Shown: positions 8,209 through 18,311, numbered from the stretch's first letter. The stretch: DNA of 64,000 nt from CAZIAK01 sp964537035 (GCA_964537035.1 CAZIAK010000020.1:1-64000); one strand, 5' to 3'. The notes: generated from the letters alone by a model not told the origin. A program made the numbers and translations.

Positions 8209-9810
8209 TCAATCCCCGGCCGGAGCAGGAATGTCGATCCAGATCGCGCCACCGGAGCCGGGCAGATTGCAGGCGCCCAGCGTGCCCCCGTGGGCCTCGG
8301 CCACCCGCCGGGTCACGGCCAGCCCCAGCCCGGCAGAGTCTGCCCGACTGAGCTGGCCCGCCAGGGCGTCGATATCGACGGAGCCATCGCCGTCCGTCGC
8401 CGGAAAGCCTGGCCCATCGTCGCGGACCTCGAAGCGCAGCTGGCCATGGTGTGAGGACACCGAGAGAACGATCTCCGAGCGGGCGAACTGGATCCCGTTG
8501 CGCAGCATGTTCTCCATGGCGCGCATGAGCCGGCGACCGTCCGCCATCAAGATGGGCAGGTTTGCCGCCACATCTGCCCGCAGCGACACACCTCGGGCGT
8601 CGGCCAGATGGCGCAAGCCCTCGTGCGCCTGACGCACGATCTCACCTGGCGGCACGGGCTCGATGGAGAGCGAGTCGTCCGCGTCGAGACGAGCGATGTC
8701 GAGCAGATCTTCAGCCAGTGTGGCCACCCGGTCCGCGTCGAGGCGCGCCGAGTTGACCAGCTCGCGCATCTCGCCCTGGAGAGGCTCGCCACTCGCTGGG
8801 CCCTGGTTCGGGTCGAGCACCTGGTCTGCCCGGTCGAGGCACGCCGTCAGCGCCGTGAGGGGCGTGCGCAGATCGTGGGAGACCTGAGCGATCCATTCTC
8901 GCCGCGCGGCGTCCCGTTGCTCGAGTCCACCCACCAGCTCGCTCACGCGAGAGCGCAACAGGTTCAAGGCCCGGGCCAGGGTCGCGATCTCGTCCTTGCC
9001 CCGGGTGGGGAACGGCCCGGGGAGATCGTGGTCCCCCTGGGGAGGCTGCGAAGCCAGATAGGACAGACGGCGCAGTCGCCGGGTGAACAGGCGCGAGACC
9101 ACCATGGCCACCAGCAGGGCGGTGATGACCGGCATGATCACCCGCAACAGGCTCGCGATCTCTCGCCGCCGATCCCACAGGCCGCGCCACTCGGCCTCGG
9201 CGAGCACCACCGCGTCGTCGTCATAGCGGCAGTGGCCCCCTTCGAACATGTCGGCCACGTCGACGTCGCTCGTCTCTGCGTGCTTCACAGGGTCCATGAG
9301 CAGGCTGATCAAGCGACCCGCCGGCTCGTCGTCCTTGGTCAGGGGGACGGTGTAGAAGCGATGGTCGAAACTGGCCTCGCCCGGCAGTGTCACCCTGCTG
9401 CCTGGAGTCAACGGCTGGGTCCACAGATCGCCCGCTCCCCAGGGCAGGCCGTCGCTGGCAGCGACCACCCGGTCGAGCGTGTCAAGGTAGACGTAGGACG
9501 ACCCGGTCTCGGCCTTCACCGCGGCCATGGTGACCGCCGCGCTCTCCGTGGGCAGCCAGCGCCCGAACGACTCTCGCCGGGCATCGAGCAACAACAGGCG
9601 ACTGTGCCAGCGGCTCTCGTCGGGCAAGGTGTCGTGAGGCGTGGGTTCGCCCAACATCTGCAACAACGCGTCGGAGATGGCCGAGTTGGTCAGATCGAAA
9701 CCCAGCATCACGACTGAGATCAACACGGCCAGGCGAAAGCCCAACCTTCGATACCAGGGCACAGCCCGCCGCAACGGTCCGGACGGGCCCGGGGGCGCCG
9801 GGTCGCTCAC
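8209..9810 (-). CDS. Sensor histidine kinase
   Basis: 533 residues. There are two membrane helices (about residues 20-40 and 220-240) around a periplasmic sensor region, then a HAMP-like linker and the H-box QVSHDLRTPLTAL. The ATP-binding domain shows an N-box (NMLRNGIQF), G1 (VRDDGPGFP) and G2 (SAGLGLAVTRRVAEAHGG). It is the cognate kinase of the upstream OmpR-type regulator. The GTG start at 9810 overlaps the regulator's TGA as GTGA, which indicates translational coupling. The stimulus is unknown, as the sensor domain matches nothing I recognise. Confidence 0.93.
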   Translation of the reverse strand: MSDPAPPGPSGPLRRAVPWYRRLGFRLAVLISVVMLGFDLTNSAISDALLQMLGEPTPHDTLPDESRWHSRLLLLDARRESFGRWLPTESAAVTMAAVKAETGSSYVYLDTLDRVVAASDGLPWGAGDLWTQPLTPGSRVTLPGEASFDHRFYTVPLTKDDEPAGRLISLLMDPVKHAETSDVDVADMFEGGHCRYDDDAVVLAEAEWRGLWDRRREIASLLRVIMPVITALLVAMVVSRLFTRRLRRLSYLASQPPQGDHDLPGPFPTRGKDEIATLARALNLLRSRVSELVGGLEQRDAARREWIAQVSHDLRTPLTALTACLDRADQVLDPNQGPASGEPLQGEMRELVNSARLDADRVATLAEDLLDIARLDADDSLSIEPVPPGEIVRQAHEGLRHLADARGVSLRADVAANLPILMADGRRLMRAMENMLRNGIQFARSEIVLSVSSHHGQLRFEVRDDGPGFPATDGDGSVDIDALAGQLSRADSAGLGLAVTRRVAEAHGGTLGACNLPGSGGAIWIDIPAPAGD

Positions 9811-10499
9811 GCCTCTTCTGTCATGCGGTAGCCCACTCCCCACACCGTCTGGATGTAGCGTGGGTCTGCCGGGTCAGCCTCGACGCAGGTGCGCAGCCGC
9901 CGTACGTGTGAGTCAACGGTGCGCGCTTCGCCGTCGTAGCTCGCGCCCCAGACCCGATCGAGCAGCTGGTCACGAGTCCAGGCCCGGCCGGGGTGGCGCA
10001 GGAGGAACAGCAGCAGATCGAACTCACGGGGCTTGAGCGTGAACTGTAGCTCACCACGACCGGCGCGATGGGCGTCCGGGTCGGCCCAGAGTTCACCCAC
10101 CCGAGCCGGGCCGGTACCTGAAGCCCTCCCCGCACGACGGAGCAGCGAGCGCACCCGAGCCAGCATCTCTGGCAGATGGAAGGGTTTGACCACGTAGTCA
10201 TCTGCCCCCACATCGAGCCCCCGCACTCGCTGATCTTGACCATCGCGAGCGGTCAGAATGATGATCGGGATCGACCGACCGGCCGAGCGCAGCTCGCGAC
10301 AGATGTCCAGGCCATCGCCGTCGGGCAGGCCCAGGTCGAGCAAGAGCAGGTCGTAGTGCTCGGTGAGCGCCCGACGAGCATCGGCGACCGACACGGCGAC
10401 ATCGACATAGAAGCCCGCCGCGCGCAGGGCGTCGAGCATCTCCTTGCGGATGCGTTCGTCATCTTCGACGAGCAACATCGTGATCTGTGTTCGAGACAT
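9807..10499 (-). CDS. OmpR-family response regulator
   Basis: 230 residues. The receiver domain has the acidic pair VEDDE, the phospho-acceptor Asp in LLLDLGLPDGDG, the Thr in ILTARD and the Lys in VVKPF. The C-terminal winged helix is typical of OmpR/PhoB (FTLKPREFDLLLFLL, then RTVDSHVRRLR and GVGYRM). The ATG at 10499 gives a normal-length protein; the frame stays open upstream but that part is not receiver-like. It is followed by its kinase with a 4-base overlap, so the two form one operon. Confidence 0.95.
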   Translation of the reverse strand: MSRTQITMLLVEDDERIRKEMLDALRAAGFYVDVAVSVADARRALTEHYDLLLLDLGLPDGDGLDICRELRSAGRSIPIIILTARDGQDQRVRGLDVGADDYVVKPFHLPEMLARVRSLLRRAGRASGTGPARVGELWADPDAHRAGRGELQFTLKPREFDLLLFLLRHPGRAWTRDQLLDRVWGASYDGEARTVDSHVRRLRTCVEADPADPRYIQTVWGVGYRMTEEA

Positions 10500-10614
10500 G
10501 GCGCCGATCATAGCCCGTGCCCTACGGGGCCAGTCCAGACGCCTCTGTGACAGTCTCAGTGCTGAAGGCGTGCACGACAACACACCGACCACATCCTCGA
10601 CCCGCAGGCCCTGC

Positions 10615-13600
10615 TCAGACCGACGACCGCAGGGCCGCAGCCACCTTCTCTGCCTGGAAACGGAGCCGTTTCTCCGAGGCTCGCAGGGATGTGCCCAGCT
10701 CTTGAGCGAACACTGAGACGGTGAACTCCTCGATGAGCCAGCGGTAGTTGGCCAGCTCAGCTTGGCAGAGTGCGTTCTCTCCACAACGGCCTGCCAGGGC
10801 TCGGTAGGCCTGGGCGTGCACCTCGACCCGGGCGGCCAGCTCGCTGTCTCGCGCTGTCCCTCGAGTCTCGATCCGTTCGATGCGGCGCACCAGGGCCCGT
10901 AGAAACCGAGGCAGATGTGGCAGCCAGACCCAGGGCCACTCGCGCAGCACCGCGCCCGCAGTCAACTCTGCGAAGCGCCCGTTCAGCTGGGCCAGGGTGG
11001 TGCCCCAGGGGCGAGCCGCCACCGAGTCAAGGCACTGGCGCGCGGCTTGGTGTGCAGCCAACACGTCCCGGGTCACCGCCAGCACACGATCGAAGACCTC
11101 GGGCAGGCGTACATCGCCGAACTGCATCAGCTCGGAGAAGGCCGCCTTGTCCCGTACGGGAGGAATGCCCTCCAACCAGGTCAGGCGCACGAGACGATCG
11201 ACCAGTTGGTCGGCCAGGCCGCGCTGCTCACCGGCCATGGTGGCGTGCTCGAGCACCAAGGCGTTCCAGCCCTCGGCGCGCTGCAGGCGGTGCACCAGGC
11301 GCCCCTCGACGGACAGGCGCACGAGCCGGGTCAGACCATCACGATTGAGCCTTTGCGCTTCATCGGCCCGGCCCACGAGGGTCAGGCCCACCGTGCTGCC
11401 TTCGTCGATGAGCGCGGGCCAGGCCCGCACCTGCGCCCCCGCCTCGGCACCATGGCCGCCGGGCACCCAGACCTGCTCGGGCAGCTCGCCAAACTCCCAG
11501 CGACTGCAGCCCGTGCGTTTCCAGCGAGGGTCGACCCAGCGCTCCACCGCAGCCCGGGTCTCTTGGCCCAGGTGTGCCCGCAAGGCCGGGAGATGCCGCC
11601 CGCTGTCGAGCACATGATCGTCCTCGTCGAGAACCTCCACGATCATGGAGAGGTGCTCGGGCAACTGGCTCGGTGAGAACTGTGAGGCATGGACCGGGCT
11701 GCCGATCAGCTTCTGCAGCTCAGCGGCCAGGGCGGCCACCAGGCTCTCGTGGCCGAAGATCATCGACTCGAGCACCCTATCGGCCTGGGTGGGGATGGGC
11801 ACGAGCTGACGGCGCAGATCTTTCGGCAAGGTACGCATGAGCGCGATGACCTTTTCCCGCAGCAAACCGGGCACCAACCATTGCAGCTGCTCGTCGTCGA
11901 GCTGATCGAGCAGGGACACGGGCACGGAGACGGTCACGCCGTCATCGAGCTCGCCCGGCGCCAGGTGATAGCGCAGGGGCAGCCGAGCCGAGGCCACGAG
12001 CAGATCATCAGGGAAGCTCTCGGCGGTCACCGTGTCCGCATCGCCATGAAGCAGATCGTCGAGGGTCATGTGCAGCAGATCGGGGTCACTGCGCTCTGCC
12101 CGTCGCCGCCAACGATGAAACGCCGCAGCGCCCACCACCTCGGCAGGCAGACGGCGATCGTAGAAGTCATAGCGAGCGTCGAGATCGGCCAGCAGATCAC
12201 GCCTGCGGGTGCGCGCTTCGAGCCCTGCGATCTGATTGGCCAGGCTCAGGTTGTGGGCCAGAAAGGGCGCGCCGCTCTCGAGTTGCCCCTCGGCCAGGCC
12301 GTGGCGGATGAACAGCTCGCGGGACACCACCGGGTCAACCGTCTCGTAGGGGCCTCGGCGCTGAGGTACCACGGCCAGACCCCACAGGCTCACCTTCTCG
12401 ATGGCCAGCACCCGACCGGACGGGCGATCCCAGAAGGGGTCACGCCAGCTCCGTTCGAGCAGGGCTCCGGCCACGGGCTCGATGTCGCGAGGATGGATGC
12501 GCGCCACGATGCGAGCGTAGCGACGGTTGGTCTCCACGATCTCGGCAGCCACGATCCAGCGGGGCTTCTTCGCCGCCTGAGACGACCCGGGCCAGAGGGA
12601 GAGCACCTTGCCATCCGAGCCGATGTACTCGTGCCCCTCGCCCGCCTGGGCCACGTTGCAAAGCAGCCCGGACAGCAGCGCCTGGTGGACGTTGTCCCCG
12701 CCGCCTCGCAGCTCGACGGGCTCGACCTCGCCACCCACGGTCTCCCGGGCCAGCGACTCCAGCTGGCGACGAATGTCTGACCACTCTCGGCAGCGATGGG
12801 GTGACAAGAACAGCGCCTTGCAGGCCTTGTCGAGCCGACTGCGGGAGAGTTCGCCCCGCAACTGCGTGTAGTGCTCCCAGATGTTCAACAGGATGTTGAA
12901 GTCGCTGTCGGCGTCGGCGAAGCGAGCGTGGGCAGCGTCCGCCGCAGCGCTCTTGTCTGGGGGACGGACCCGAGGGTCACCGATCTCGAGCACTGCAGCC
13001 AGAGTCAACACCGGCTCCAAGCAGCCCAGCTCCGCGCCGGCCAGGATCATCCTGCCGATGCGCGGGTCCACCGGCAGACGGCTCAGCTGCTTGCCCACGG
13101 TTGTGAGGTGGCCACGATCATCGAGGGCACCCAGCTCCGTGAGCGTGCGATAGCCGTCGCGCACCATGGCCTTGCGCGGCGCATCAAGAAAGGGGAAGTC
13201 CTCGACCCGCCCAAGCCCGAGGGCCGTCATCTGCAACACCACCGCTGCCAGGTTGCTGCGCTGCACTTCGGGCACGGGGTGGCTGTCCCGCTCGTCGAAG
13301 TCGTCTTCGGCGTAGAGGCGCAGGCAGAGCCCGGGCGCCACCCGGCCGCAGCGCCCCTTGCGCTGATCGGCAGAGGCCTGGCTCACCGGCTCGATGGGCA
13401 GACGCTGGATGCGCGCCCGGGGCGAGTAGCGACTGACCCGCGCCGTGCCCGTGTCGATGACGAAGTGCACGCCGGGCACGGTCACCGAAGACTCGGCCAC
13501 GTTGGTGGCCAGCACCACCCGGCGCCGATCGCCGGCGGCAAAGACCCGAGCCTGCTGTTCCATGGGCAAGCGGCCGTACAGTGGCAGCAACTCGATCTGC

Positions 13601-14556
13601 TCGTCGCGGGGAAATCGGCGCCCGGCGAGCACGGTGGCGGTCTCGGCGATGTCCCGCTGGGTCGGCAAGAAGACCAGCACGTCGCCCGGGCCGTGGGCCA
13701 GGCACAGCGCCACAGCGTCGGCCACCGCCCGGGGTTCGTCGAGCTCGCCGGTCTCTTCGTCCGCCTCGGGTGGGCAGTAGCGTAGCTCGACCGGGTAGGC
13801 GCGCCCGGACACCTCGAGGATGGGCGCAGGCTCGCCCCCCACGGCGAAGTACTCGGCGAAGCGCGTGGGGTCGATGGTGGCCGAGGTGATCACCACCTTG
13901 AGGTCTGGACGGCGAGGCAACAGGCGGCGCAGGTATCCCAGCAGGAAGTCGATGTTCAGCGAGCGCTCGTGGGCCTCGTCGAGGATCAGCGCCGAGTAGC
14001 GCAGCAGGTCTGGGTCCCGGGCGGTCTCGGCCAGGAGCACGCCGTCGGTCATGAGCTTGATCAGCGTGCCCGGCGTGGTCTCATCTGCGAAACGCACCTT
14101 GCTGGCCACCAGGGTCTTGCCCCCGGTGAGCTCCTGGGCGATGCGCTTGGCCAGCGAGCGGGCCGCCAGGCGCCGGGGCTGGGTGTGCCCGATGGAACCA
14201 TCGATGCCGAAGCCCAGCTCCAGCAGCAGTTTGGGCAGCTGGGTCGACTTGCCCGAACCCGTCTCGCCGCAGACCACCACCACCTGGCGCTGGGCCAGGG
14301 CTGCGGCGATCTCGTCGCGCCGGGCGGCGATGGGCAGATCAGCAGGGTAGGAGACCTTCGGCACGGACGAGCGGCGCTGCTCCACCAGCTCTTCTGATCG
14401 GGCCAGGTCCCGGTGCAGGCGGGCCAGGTTGCGGTCCTGGGGCTTGCCTGCCTTGCGGGCCTTCTTGATCCGGCCCGCCAGCTTGGCCAGCTGGGGACGA
14501 TCGCAGCGCAGCGCCCGGGCGATGTGCTCCCGAGAGGGCAGGGCGTCGGCAGGCAT
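10615..14556 (-). CDS. hrpA: ATP-dependent DEAH-box RNA helicase HrpA
   Basis: 1313 residues, the normal length for bacterial HrpA. Helicase motifs are intact: Walker A GETGSGKST, DEAH in ILDEAHERS, motif III SATID, motif V ATNVAESSVTVPG and motif VI QRKGRCGR. The HA2/OB region and the long C-terminal DUF3418 domain follow. HrpA unwinds structured mRNA and rescues stalled or collided ribosomes. It is divergent from the rRNA methyltransferase gene, and the 189-bp gap between them should hold both promoters. No frameshift or missing motif was seen. Confidence 0.96.
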   Translation of the reverse strand: MPADALPSREHIARALRCDRPQLAKLAGRIKKARKAGKPQDRNLARLHRDLARSEELVEQRRSSVPKVSYPADLPIAARRDEIAAALAQRQVVVVCGETGSGKSTQLPKLLLELGFGIDGSIGHTQPRRLAARSLAKRIAQELTGGKTLVASKVRFADETTPGTLIKLMTDGVLLAETARDPDLLRYSALILDEAHERSLNIDFLLGYLRRLLPRRPDLKVVITSATIDPTRFAEYFAVGGEPAPILEVSGRAYPVELRYCPPEADEETGELDEPRAVADAVALCLAHGPGDVLVFLPTQRDIAETATVLAGRRFPRDEQIELLPLYGRLPMEQQARVFAAGDRRRVVLATNVAESSVTVPGVHFVIDTGTARVSRYSPRARIQRLPIEPVSQASADQRKGRCGRVAPGLCLRLYAEDDFDERDSHPVPEVQRSNLAAVVLQMTALGLGRVEDFPFLDAPRKAMVRDGYRTLTELGALDDRGHLTTVGKQLSRLPVDPRIGRMILAGAELGCLEPVLTLAAVLEIGDPRVRPPDKSAAADAAHARFADADSDFNILLNIWEHYTQLRGELSRSRLDKACKALFLSPHRCREWSDIRRQLESLARETVGGEVEPVELRGGGDNVHQALLSGLLCNVAQAGEGHEYIGSDGKVLSLWPGSSQAAKKPRWIVAAEIVETNRRYARIVARIHPRDIEPVAGALLERSWRDPFWDRPSGRVLAIEKVSLWGLAVVPQRRGPYETVDPVVSRELFIRHGLAEGQLESGAPFLAHNLSLANQIAGLEARTRRRDLLADLDARYDFYDRRLPAEVVGAAAFHRWRRRAERSDPDLLHMTLDDLLHGDADTVTAESFPDDLLVASARLPLRYHLAPGELDDGVTVSVPVSLLDQLDDEQLQWLVPGLLREKVIALMRTLPKDLRRQLVPIPTQADRVLESMIFGHESLVAALAAELQKLIGSPVHASQFSPSQLPEHLSMIVEVLDEDDHVLDSGRHLPALRAHLGQETRAAVERWVDPRWKRTGCSRWEFGELPEQVWVPGGHGAEAGAQVRAWPALIDEGSTVGLTLVGRADEAQRLNRDGLTRLVRLSVEGRLVHRLQRAEGWNALVLEHATMAGEQRGLADQLVDRLVRLTWLEGIPPVRDKAAFSELMQFGDVRLPEVFDRVLAVTRDVLAAHQAARQCLDSVAARPWGTTLAQLNGRFAELTAGAVLREWPWVWLPHLPRFLRALVRRIERIETRGTARDSELAARVEVHAQAYRALAGRCGENALCQAELANYRWLIEEFTVSVFAQELGTSLRASEKRLRFQAEKVAAALRSSV

Positions 14557-14745
14557 GGGGCTGGTCGCTCAGGATCTGTTGCGTGCTGCGCTCTGGGCCA
14601 GACCTCGAGCTCCGCCCTCCCAGGCTATCCCGGACGAGCGGCTGCCGTCGACAGAGGGCCCACACAGCCAGCAGAATCTCCCACTTCTCTGCCGCCAGCT
14701 CCTTATCGGCTTGCCTCCCGAGGGGCCAGCCGCCACCCTGCGCCG

Positions 14746-15903
14746 GTGAACGGACCACCACGCGAATACTACGTGCCCTGCACCCTCGGTCTCGAAGAGG
14801 CCCTGGCCGCAGAGCTCACCGCCCTCGGCGCCGCTGACCTCCATGTAGGCCGAGGCGGCGTGACCTGCTCTGGCGGCTCCGAGCTGGGCCCCACAGCTTG
14901 CCTCTGGCTGCGCTCAGGCATCCGCGTGCAAGAGCTGCTGGCCGAGTTCAAGGTGAGGACGCAAGACGACCTCTACGACGGCGCCCGAGCCGTGCCCTGG
15001 GAGCGTTATCTCGGTGCCGAGCACACCCTGGCCGTGGACGCCTCGGTGCGCGACGCGGTGATCAAGCACTCGGGATACGCGGCCCTGCGCATCAAAGATG
15101 CGGTGGTCGATCGCCTGCGAGATCAGCTGGGCAGCCGCCCGAGCGTCGATCGCAAGCGCCCGGACCTGCCGCTCAAGCTGGCGCTCAAGAAGGGCACGGC
15201 CCGGCTCTACCGCGACCTGGCCGGGGCCAGCCTGCACAAGCGGGGCTACCGACCGATCCAGGTGAAGAGTCCGCTCAACGAAGCCACCGCCGCCGGGCTG
15301 TTGTTGCTCGCAGGCTGGGAGGGTCAGGGCGACCTGGTCGACCCGCTCTGCGGCAGCGCCACCCTGCTCATCGAGGCGGCCTGGATCGCCGCCGATAGGG
15401 CGCCGGGCCTGCGCCGTCACTTCGCCGCGGAGTTCTGGCCCGACGCTGACCCCCAGCTGTGGAAGCGACTGCGCGTGGACGCCGAGGCCCGGCGAGCCAC
15501 ATCGCTACCCATTCACATCGCGGGCGTCGATCGCCACCCCGGCGCGGTGTCCCTGGCCAGACAGGCGCTCATCGACGCCGAGGTCAGCGAGATGGTCACG
15601 GTGCAGCACGCCGAAGCCGCCGACTGGACCCTGCCCACGCCGCCCGCCTGGGTGGTCACCAACCCGCCCTACGGCGAGCGGCTCGGCGAGGGCGACGACC
15701 TGGACAACAGCTGGGATCAGCTCTCGGCGTTCCTGAAGCAGCAGTGCCACGGCAGCACCGCCCATGTTCTGTCCGGCGACTCGAGCCTCACCGGGCGCTT
15801 GCGGCTCAAGGCCGATCGCCGATGGGCCGTACGCAACGGGCCCATTGATTGCCGCTGGCTGCGCTACACACTGCACGACCGCCGCCCCCCCTCCGGAGAC
15901 TGA
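14746..15903 (+). CDS. rlmL: THUMP-domain 23S rRNA guanine-N2 methyltransferase (RlmL-like)
   Basis: 385 residues. A THUMP-type RNA-binding region spans about residues 50-150. The methyltransferase domain (UPF0020) has the SAM motif VDPLCGSATLLIEA and the catalytic motif NPPYG. The length matches stand-alone RlmL-type enzymes rather than the two-domain RlmKL of E. coli, because the second methyltransferase half is absent. The predicted product is N2-methylguanosine in 23S rRNA. The GTG at 14746 was chosen because homology to the family begins there; the frame is open upstream but not family-like. MsrA follows within 5 nt. Confidence 0.85.
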   Translation: MNGPPREYYVPCTLGLEEALAAELTALGAADLHVGRGGVTCSGGSELGPTACLWLRSGIRVQELLAEFKVRTQDDLYDGARAVPWERYLGAEHTLAVDASVRDAVIKHSGYAALRIKDAVVDRLRDQLGSRPSVDRKRPDLPLKLALKKGTARLYRDLAGASLHKRGYRPIQVKSPLNEATAAGLLLLAGWEGQGDLVDPLCGSATLLIEAAWIAADRAPGLRRHFAAEFWPDADPQLWKRLRVDAEARRATSLPIHIAGVDRHPGAVSLARQALIDAEVSEMVTVQHAEAADWTLPTPPAWVVTNPPYGERLGEGDDLDNSWDQLSAFLKQQCHGSTAHVLSGDSSLTGRLRLKADRRWAVRNGPIDCRWLRYTLHDRRPPSGD

Positions 15904-15907
15904 CCCC

Positions 15908-16450
15908 TTGGACACAGAGCAAGACAAAGTCGACACCGCAGCCATCGCCACCTTGGGTGCGGGCTGCTACTGGTGCGTCGAAGCCGTGCTGCAACAGGTC
16001 GAGGGTGTGCTCGGGCTGCGCTCCGGGTTCATGGGCGGGGCTGGCGAATCCCCTACCTACGAAGAGGTCTGCAGCGGCACCAGCGGACACGCCGAAGTGG
16101 TGCAGGTCCGCTTCGATCCGGCTCGACTCTCCTACGCCGATCTGCTGGCCTGGTTCTGGCGGCTGCATGACCCCACGACGCTGAATCGGCAGGGCAACGA
16201 CACGGGCACCCAGTACCGGTCGGCGATCTTCGTGCACGACGAAGCGCAGAAGGCCACAGCTCTGGAGTCGAAGGCCGCTGCCGATGCGTCGGGCGAGCAC
16301 CCAGGCCCGATCGTCACGGAGATCTCGCCGGCCAGCGAGTTCTACGAGGCCAGCGAGAGCCACCAGGACTACTACCGTCGCAACCGGGTTCAGGGCTATT
16401 GCCAGCTGGTCATCGCGCCCAAGCTGGACAAGCTCGGCCTGGACAGCTGA
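15908..16450 (+). CDS. msrA: Peptide methionine-S-sulfoxide reductase MsrA
   Basis: 180 residues. It reduces the S-epimer of methionine sulfoxide in proteins, using thioredoxin. The active site reads GCYWCVEA instead of the common GCFWG, so a second Cys sits three residues after the catalytic one. Other family marks are intact: SGFMGG, GHAEVVQV, GNDTGTQYRSAIF and the distal GYCQLV Cys. The TTG start at 15908 has GGAG about 10 nt upstream and lies just after the rRNA methyltransferase stop, so the two genes are probably one transcript. Confidence 0.93.
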   Translation: MDTEQDKVDTAAIATLGAGCYWCVEAVLQQVEGVLGLRSGFMGGAGESPTYEEVCSGTSGHAEVVQVRFDPARLSYADLLAWFWRLHDPTTLNRQGNDTGTQYRSAIFVHDEAQKATALESKAAADASGEHPGPIVTEISPASEFYEASESHQDYYRRNRVQGYCQLVIAPKLDKLGLDS

Positions 16451-16508
16451 TCGACCTGCGCTACGCTGGCCCGACGCACCTTCGCACCACCCCACGGAAA
16501 ACACCCTC

Positions 16509-17507
16509 GTGACGACAGCACTGGTCATCGGCGCCGGCGGACAGATCGGCAGCGACTTGGTCCCGGCCCTCGCCCAACTCGGTCACGAGGTGCACATGTT
16601 CGATCTCCGGCCCGTCGAAGAGACCGCCGCCGCTGAGAACCTGTCCGAGCAGCTGTCACACATCCCCGATTGGCGCGCTCGCTGGACCACGGGCGACGCG
16701 GCCAGCGACGACCTCACCCGCTGCGTCGAGGCGATCAAGCCCGACCTGGTGTTTCATCTGGCGGCCCTGCTCTCCGCCACCGGCGAGGCCAAGCCCGGCC
16801 TGTGCTGGGACGTGAACATGGGTTCGCTGCGCCGGGTGATCGACAGCCTGGCCAAGCAGCCCGGGCGGCCCAAGCTGCTCTGGCCTTCGTCGATCGCTGC
16901 CTTTGGTCCCCTGCCTGAAGGACCGGCCTACGGCGCACATGACGCGGTGCCCAACGAGTTCCCCTTGCTGCCCACGACGATGTACGGGGTGACGAAGGTG
17001 GCTGGCGAGCTGTACGGCGCCTACGCGGCGCAGACCATGGGCGTCGACTTTCGTTCCCTGCGCTTCCCGGGCCTGCTCTCCGCCACCGAGCCCGGGGGCG
17101 GCTCGTCCGATTACGCCAACGAGATGTACTTCGCGGCCGCCCGGGGCGAGAGCTCGGTCAAGGTGTTCGTCCGCGAAGACACGCGCATTCCGTTCATGCA
17201 CATGACGGACGCGGTGGCAGCCCTGCTGGGCCTGGCCGCTGCCGACGAAGAGCGGCTCACCCGCCGCACCTACAACGTGAGCGCCTTCGCCCCCACCGCC
17301 GAGCAGATCGCCGCGTCGATCCACGACGCGGGGCTGAGCCTCGACGTCTCCTATGTGCCCGACCACCGCCAGGCCTTCGTCGACAGCTGGCCCAACGCCA
17401 TCGACGACAGCCGCGCTCGCCTCGACTGGGGCTGGACACCCAGTCTCGACCTGGCGGGTACCACCGAGCGGCTGCTGAGCGAGATCCGGGCGCTGCTCAC
17501 GGCGTAG
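16509..17507 (+). CDS. tdh: Short-chain (SDR) L-threonine 3-dehydrogenase
   Basis: 332 residues, extended SDR/epimerase fold. The NAD motif is GAGGQIGSD and the catalytic YxxxK is YGVTK. The specific run RSLRFPGLLS, then PGGGSSDYA and VREDTRIPFMHM, is typical of epimerase-type threonine dehydrogenases rather than sugar epimerases. The product, 2-amino-3-ketobutyrate, is the substrate of Kbl, encoded at 21217-22413. The two genes are about 4 kb apart on opposite strands rather than adjacent. The GTG start at 16509 was chosen because the Rossmann strand starts four residues later. Confidence 0.87.
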   Translation: MTTALVIGAGGQIGSDLVPALAQLGHEVHMFDLRPVEETAAAENLSEQLSHIPDWRARWTTGDAASDDLTRCVEAIKPDLVFHLAALLSATGEAKPGLCWDVNMGSLRRVIDSLAKQPGRPKLLWPSSIAAFGPLPEGPAYGAHDAVPNEFPLLPTTMYGVTKVAGELYGAYAAQTMGVDFRSLRFPGLLSATEPGGGSSDYANEMYFAAARGESSVKVFVREDTRIPFMHMTDAVAALLGLAAADEERLTRRTYNVSAFAPTAEQIAASIHDAGLSLDVSYVPDHRQAFVDSWPNAIDDSRARLDWGWTPSLDLAGTTERLLSEIRALLTA

Positions 17508-17587
17508 GAGGCAGTGCCGTTGATAGCTTCGCGCGGCAACCTCTGTGAACAGCTTGCGCAGACCCCCGCTGCGGGCGCCCGCCCAGC

Positions 17588-18148
17588 TCACGACATGCCG
17601 TAGGCCTGTCTCAACCAGGCCTTGAGTTCGGCGTTGATGTCCTTCTTCGAGGTGACCCGTACCCGGTGTGAGCACATGGCGTTGAAACTGCCAGAGGCCT
17701 CCAGGCGGTCGGTGGTGGGCTCGCCCTTCATGCACAGACCCACGTCGAGGCGCGTGGCGGTCGAGGGCTGCAGAATCGCGAACTGCTTGTTGCGGCGCAG
17801 GCTGACGTAGGCCTTCTTCGGGGCGATCTCCACGTCCTTGCCGAGCTTGGAGATGACGGCGATCAAGGCGTCATAGATCGGTTTCAGCTCGGCCTTCTTG
17901 CCAGCGTACTGGGTCTCGACCAGCGTGCTGTCGTCGGTGTGTTCGGCGCTGGTGGCCAGGGTCTCGTGAGCCACCATGTTGGCGAAGCCGTGGGTCATGC
18001 CGTGGTCGCCCTTGAGCAGCTTCACGATCTGGCCGTGCTTCTCCAGCTTGGCGGCCTTGGTGATCTTGAGCCACTGGGCCAGGGTCTTGCCGGTCTTCTC
18101 TTTCATATTGGCCTTCATCGAGGCCGCCATCTCTGCGGGGGATGCCAT
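17588..18148 (-). CDS. DUF4287 / DUF5655 domain protein
   Basis: 186 residues, soluble. The N-terminal half (KTGKTLAQWLKI, then HGMTHGFANMVAH) is the DUF4287 signature. The C-terminal half (YDALIAVISKLGKDVEIAPKK, then VSLRRNKQFAIL) matches DUF5655, a small domain thought to bind nucleic acid or act in transport. No biochemical role is known to me. The start at 18148 has GGAAG five nt upstream. It lies convergent to the threonine dehydrogenase gene and downstream of the ArsR/AHSA1 pair with a 163-nt gap. Confidence 0.85.
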   Translation of the reverse strand: MASPAEMAASMKANMKEKTGKTLAQWLKITKAAKLEKHGQIVKLLKGDHGMTHGFANMVAHETLATSAEHTDDSTLVETQYAGKKAELKPIYDALIAVISKLGKDVEIAPKKAYVSLRRNKQFAILQPSTATRLDVGLCMKGEPTTDRLEASGSFNAMCSHRVRVTSKKDINAELKAWLRQAYGMS

Positions 18149-18311
18149 GGGCGCTTCCGTGCGGGGATACGTGGTCAGGTTGTCAGTCGGGTGCGTTCAC
18201 TCTGCGAGGGCATCAGCGTCAGCGCAAGCCAGCTCTCCGCCCGCGCCCAAGCAGCCTGTGGGGAAGTGCCGCGCACCGAGCACGCCATCACCGCACTCTC
18301 CCCACAGTCTT

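Noticed and set aside
17571..17582. 12-bp palindrome GCGGGCGCCCGC between convergent genes
   Set aside because: No loop and no T-run, so it would not fold as a terminator; such palindromes arise easily in GC-rich DNA.
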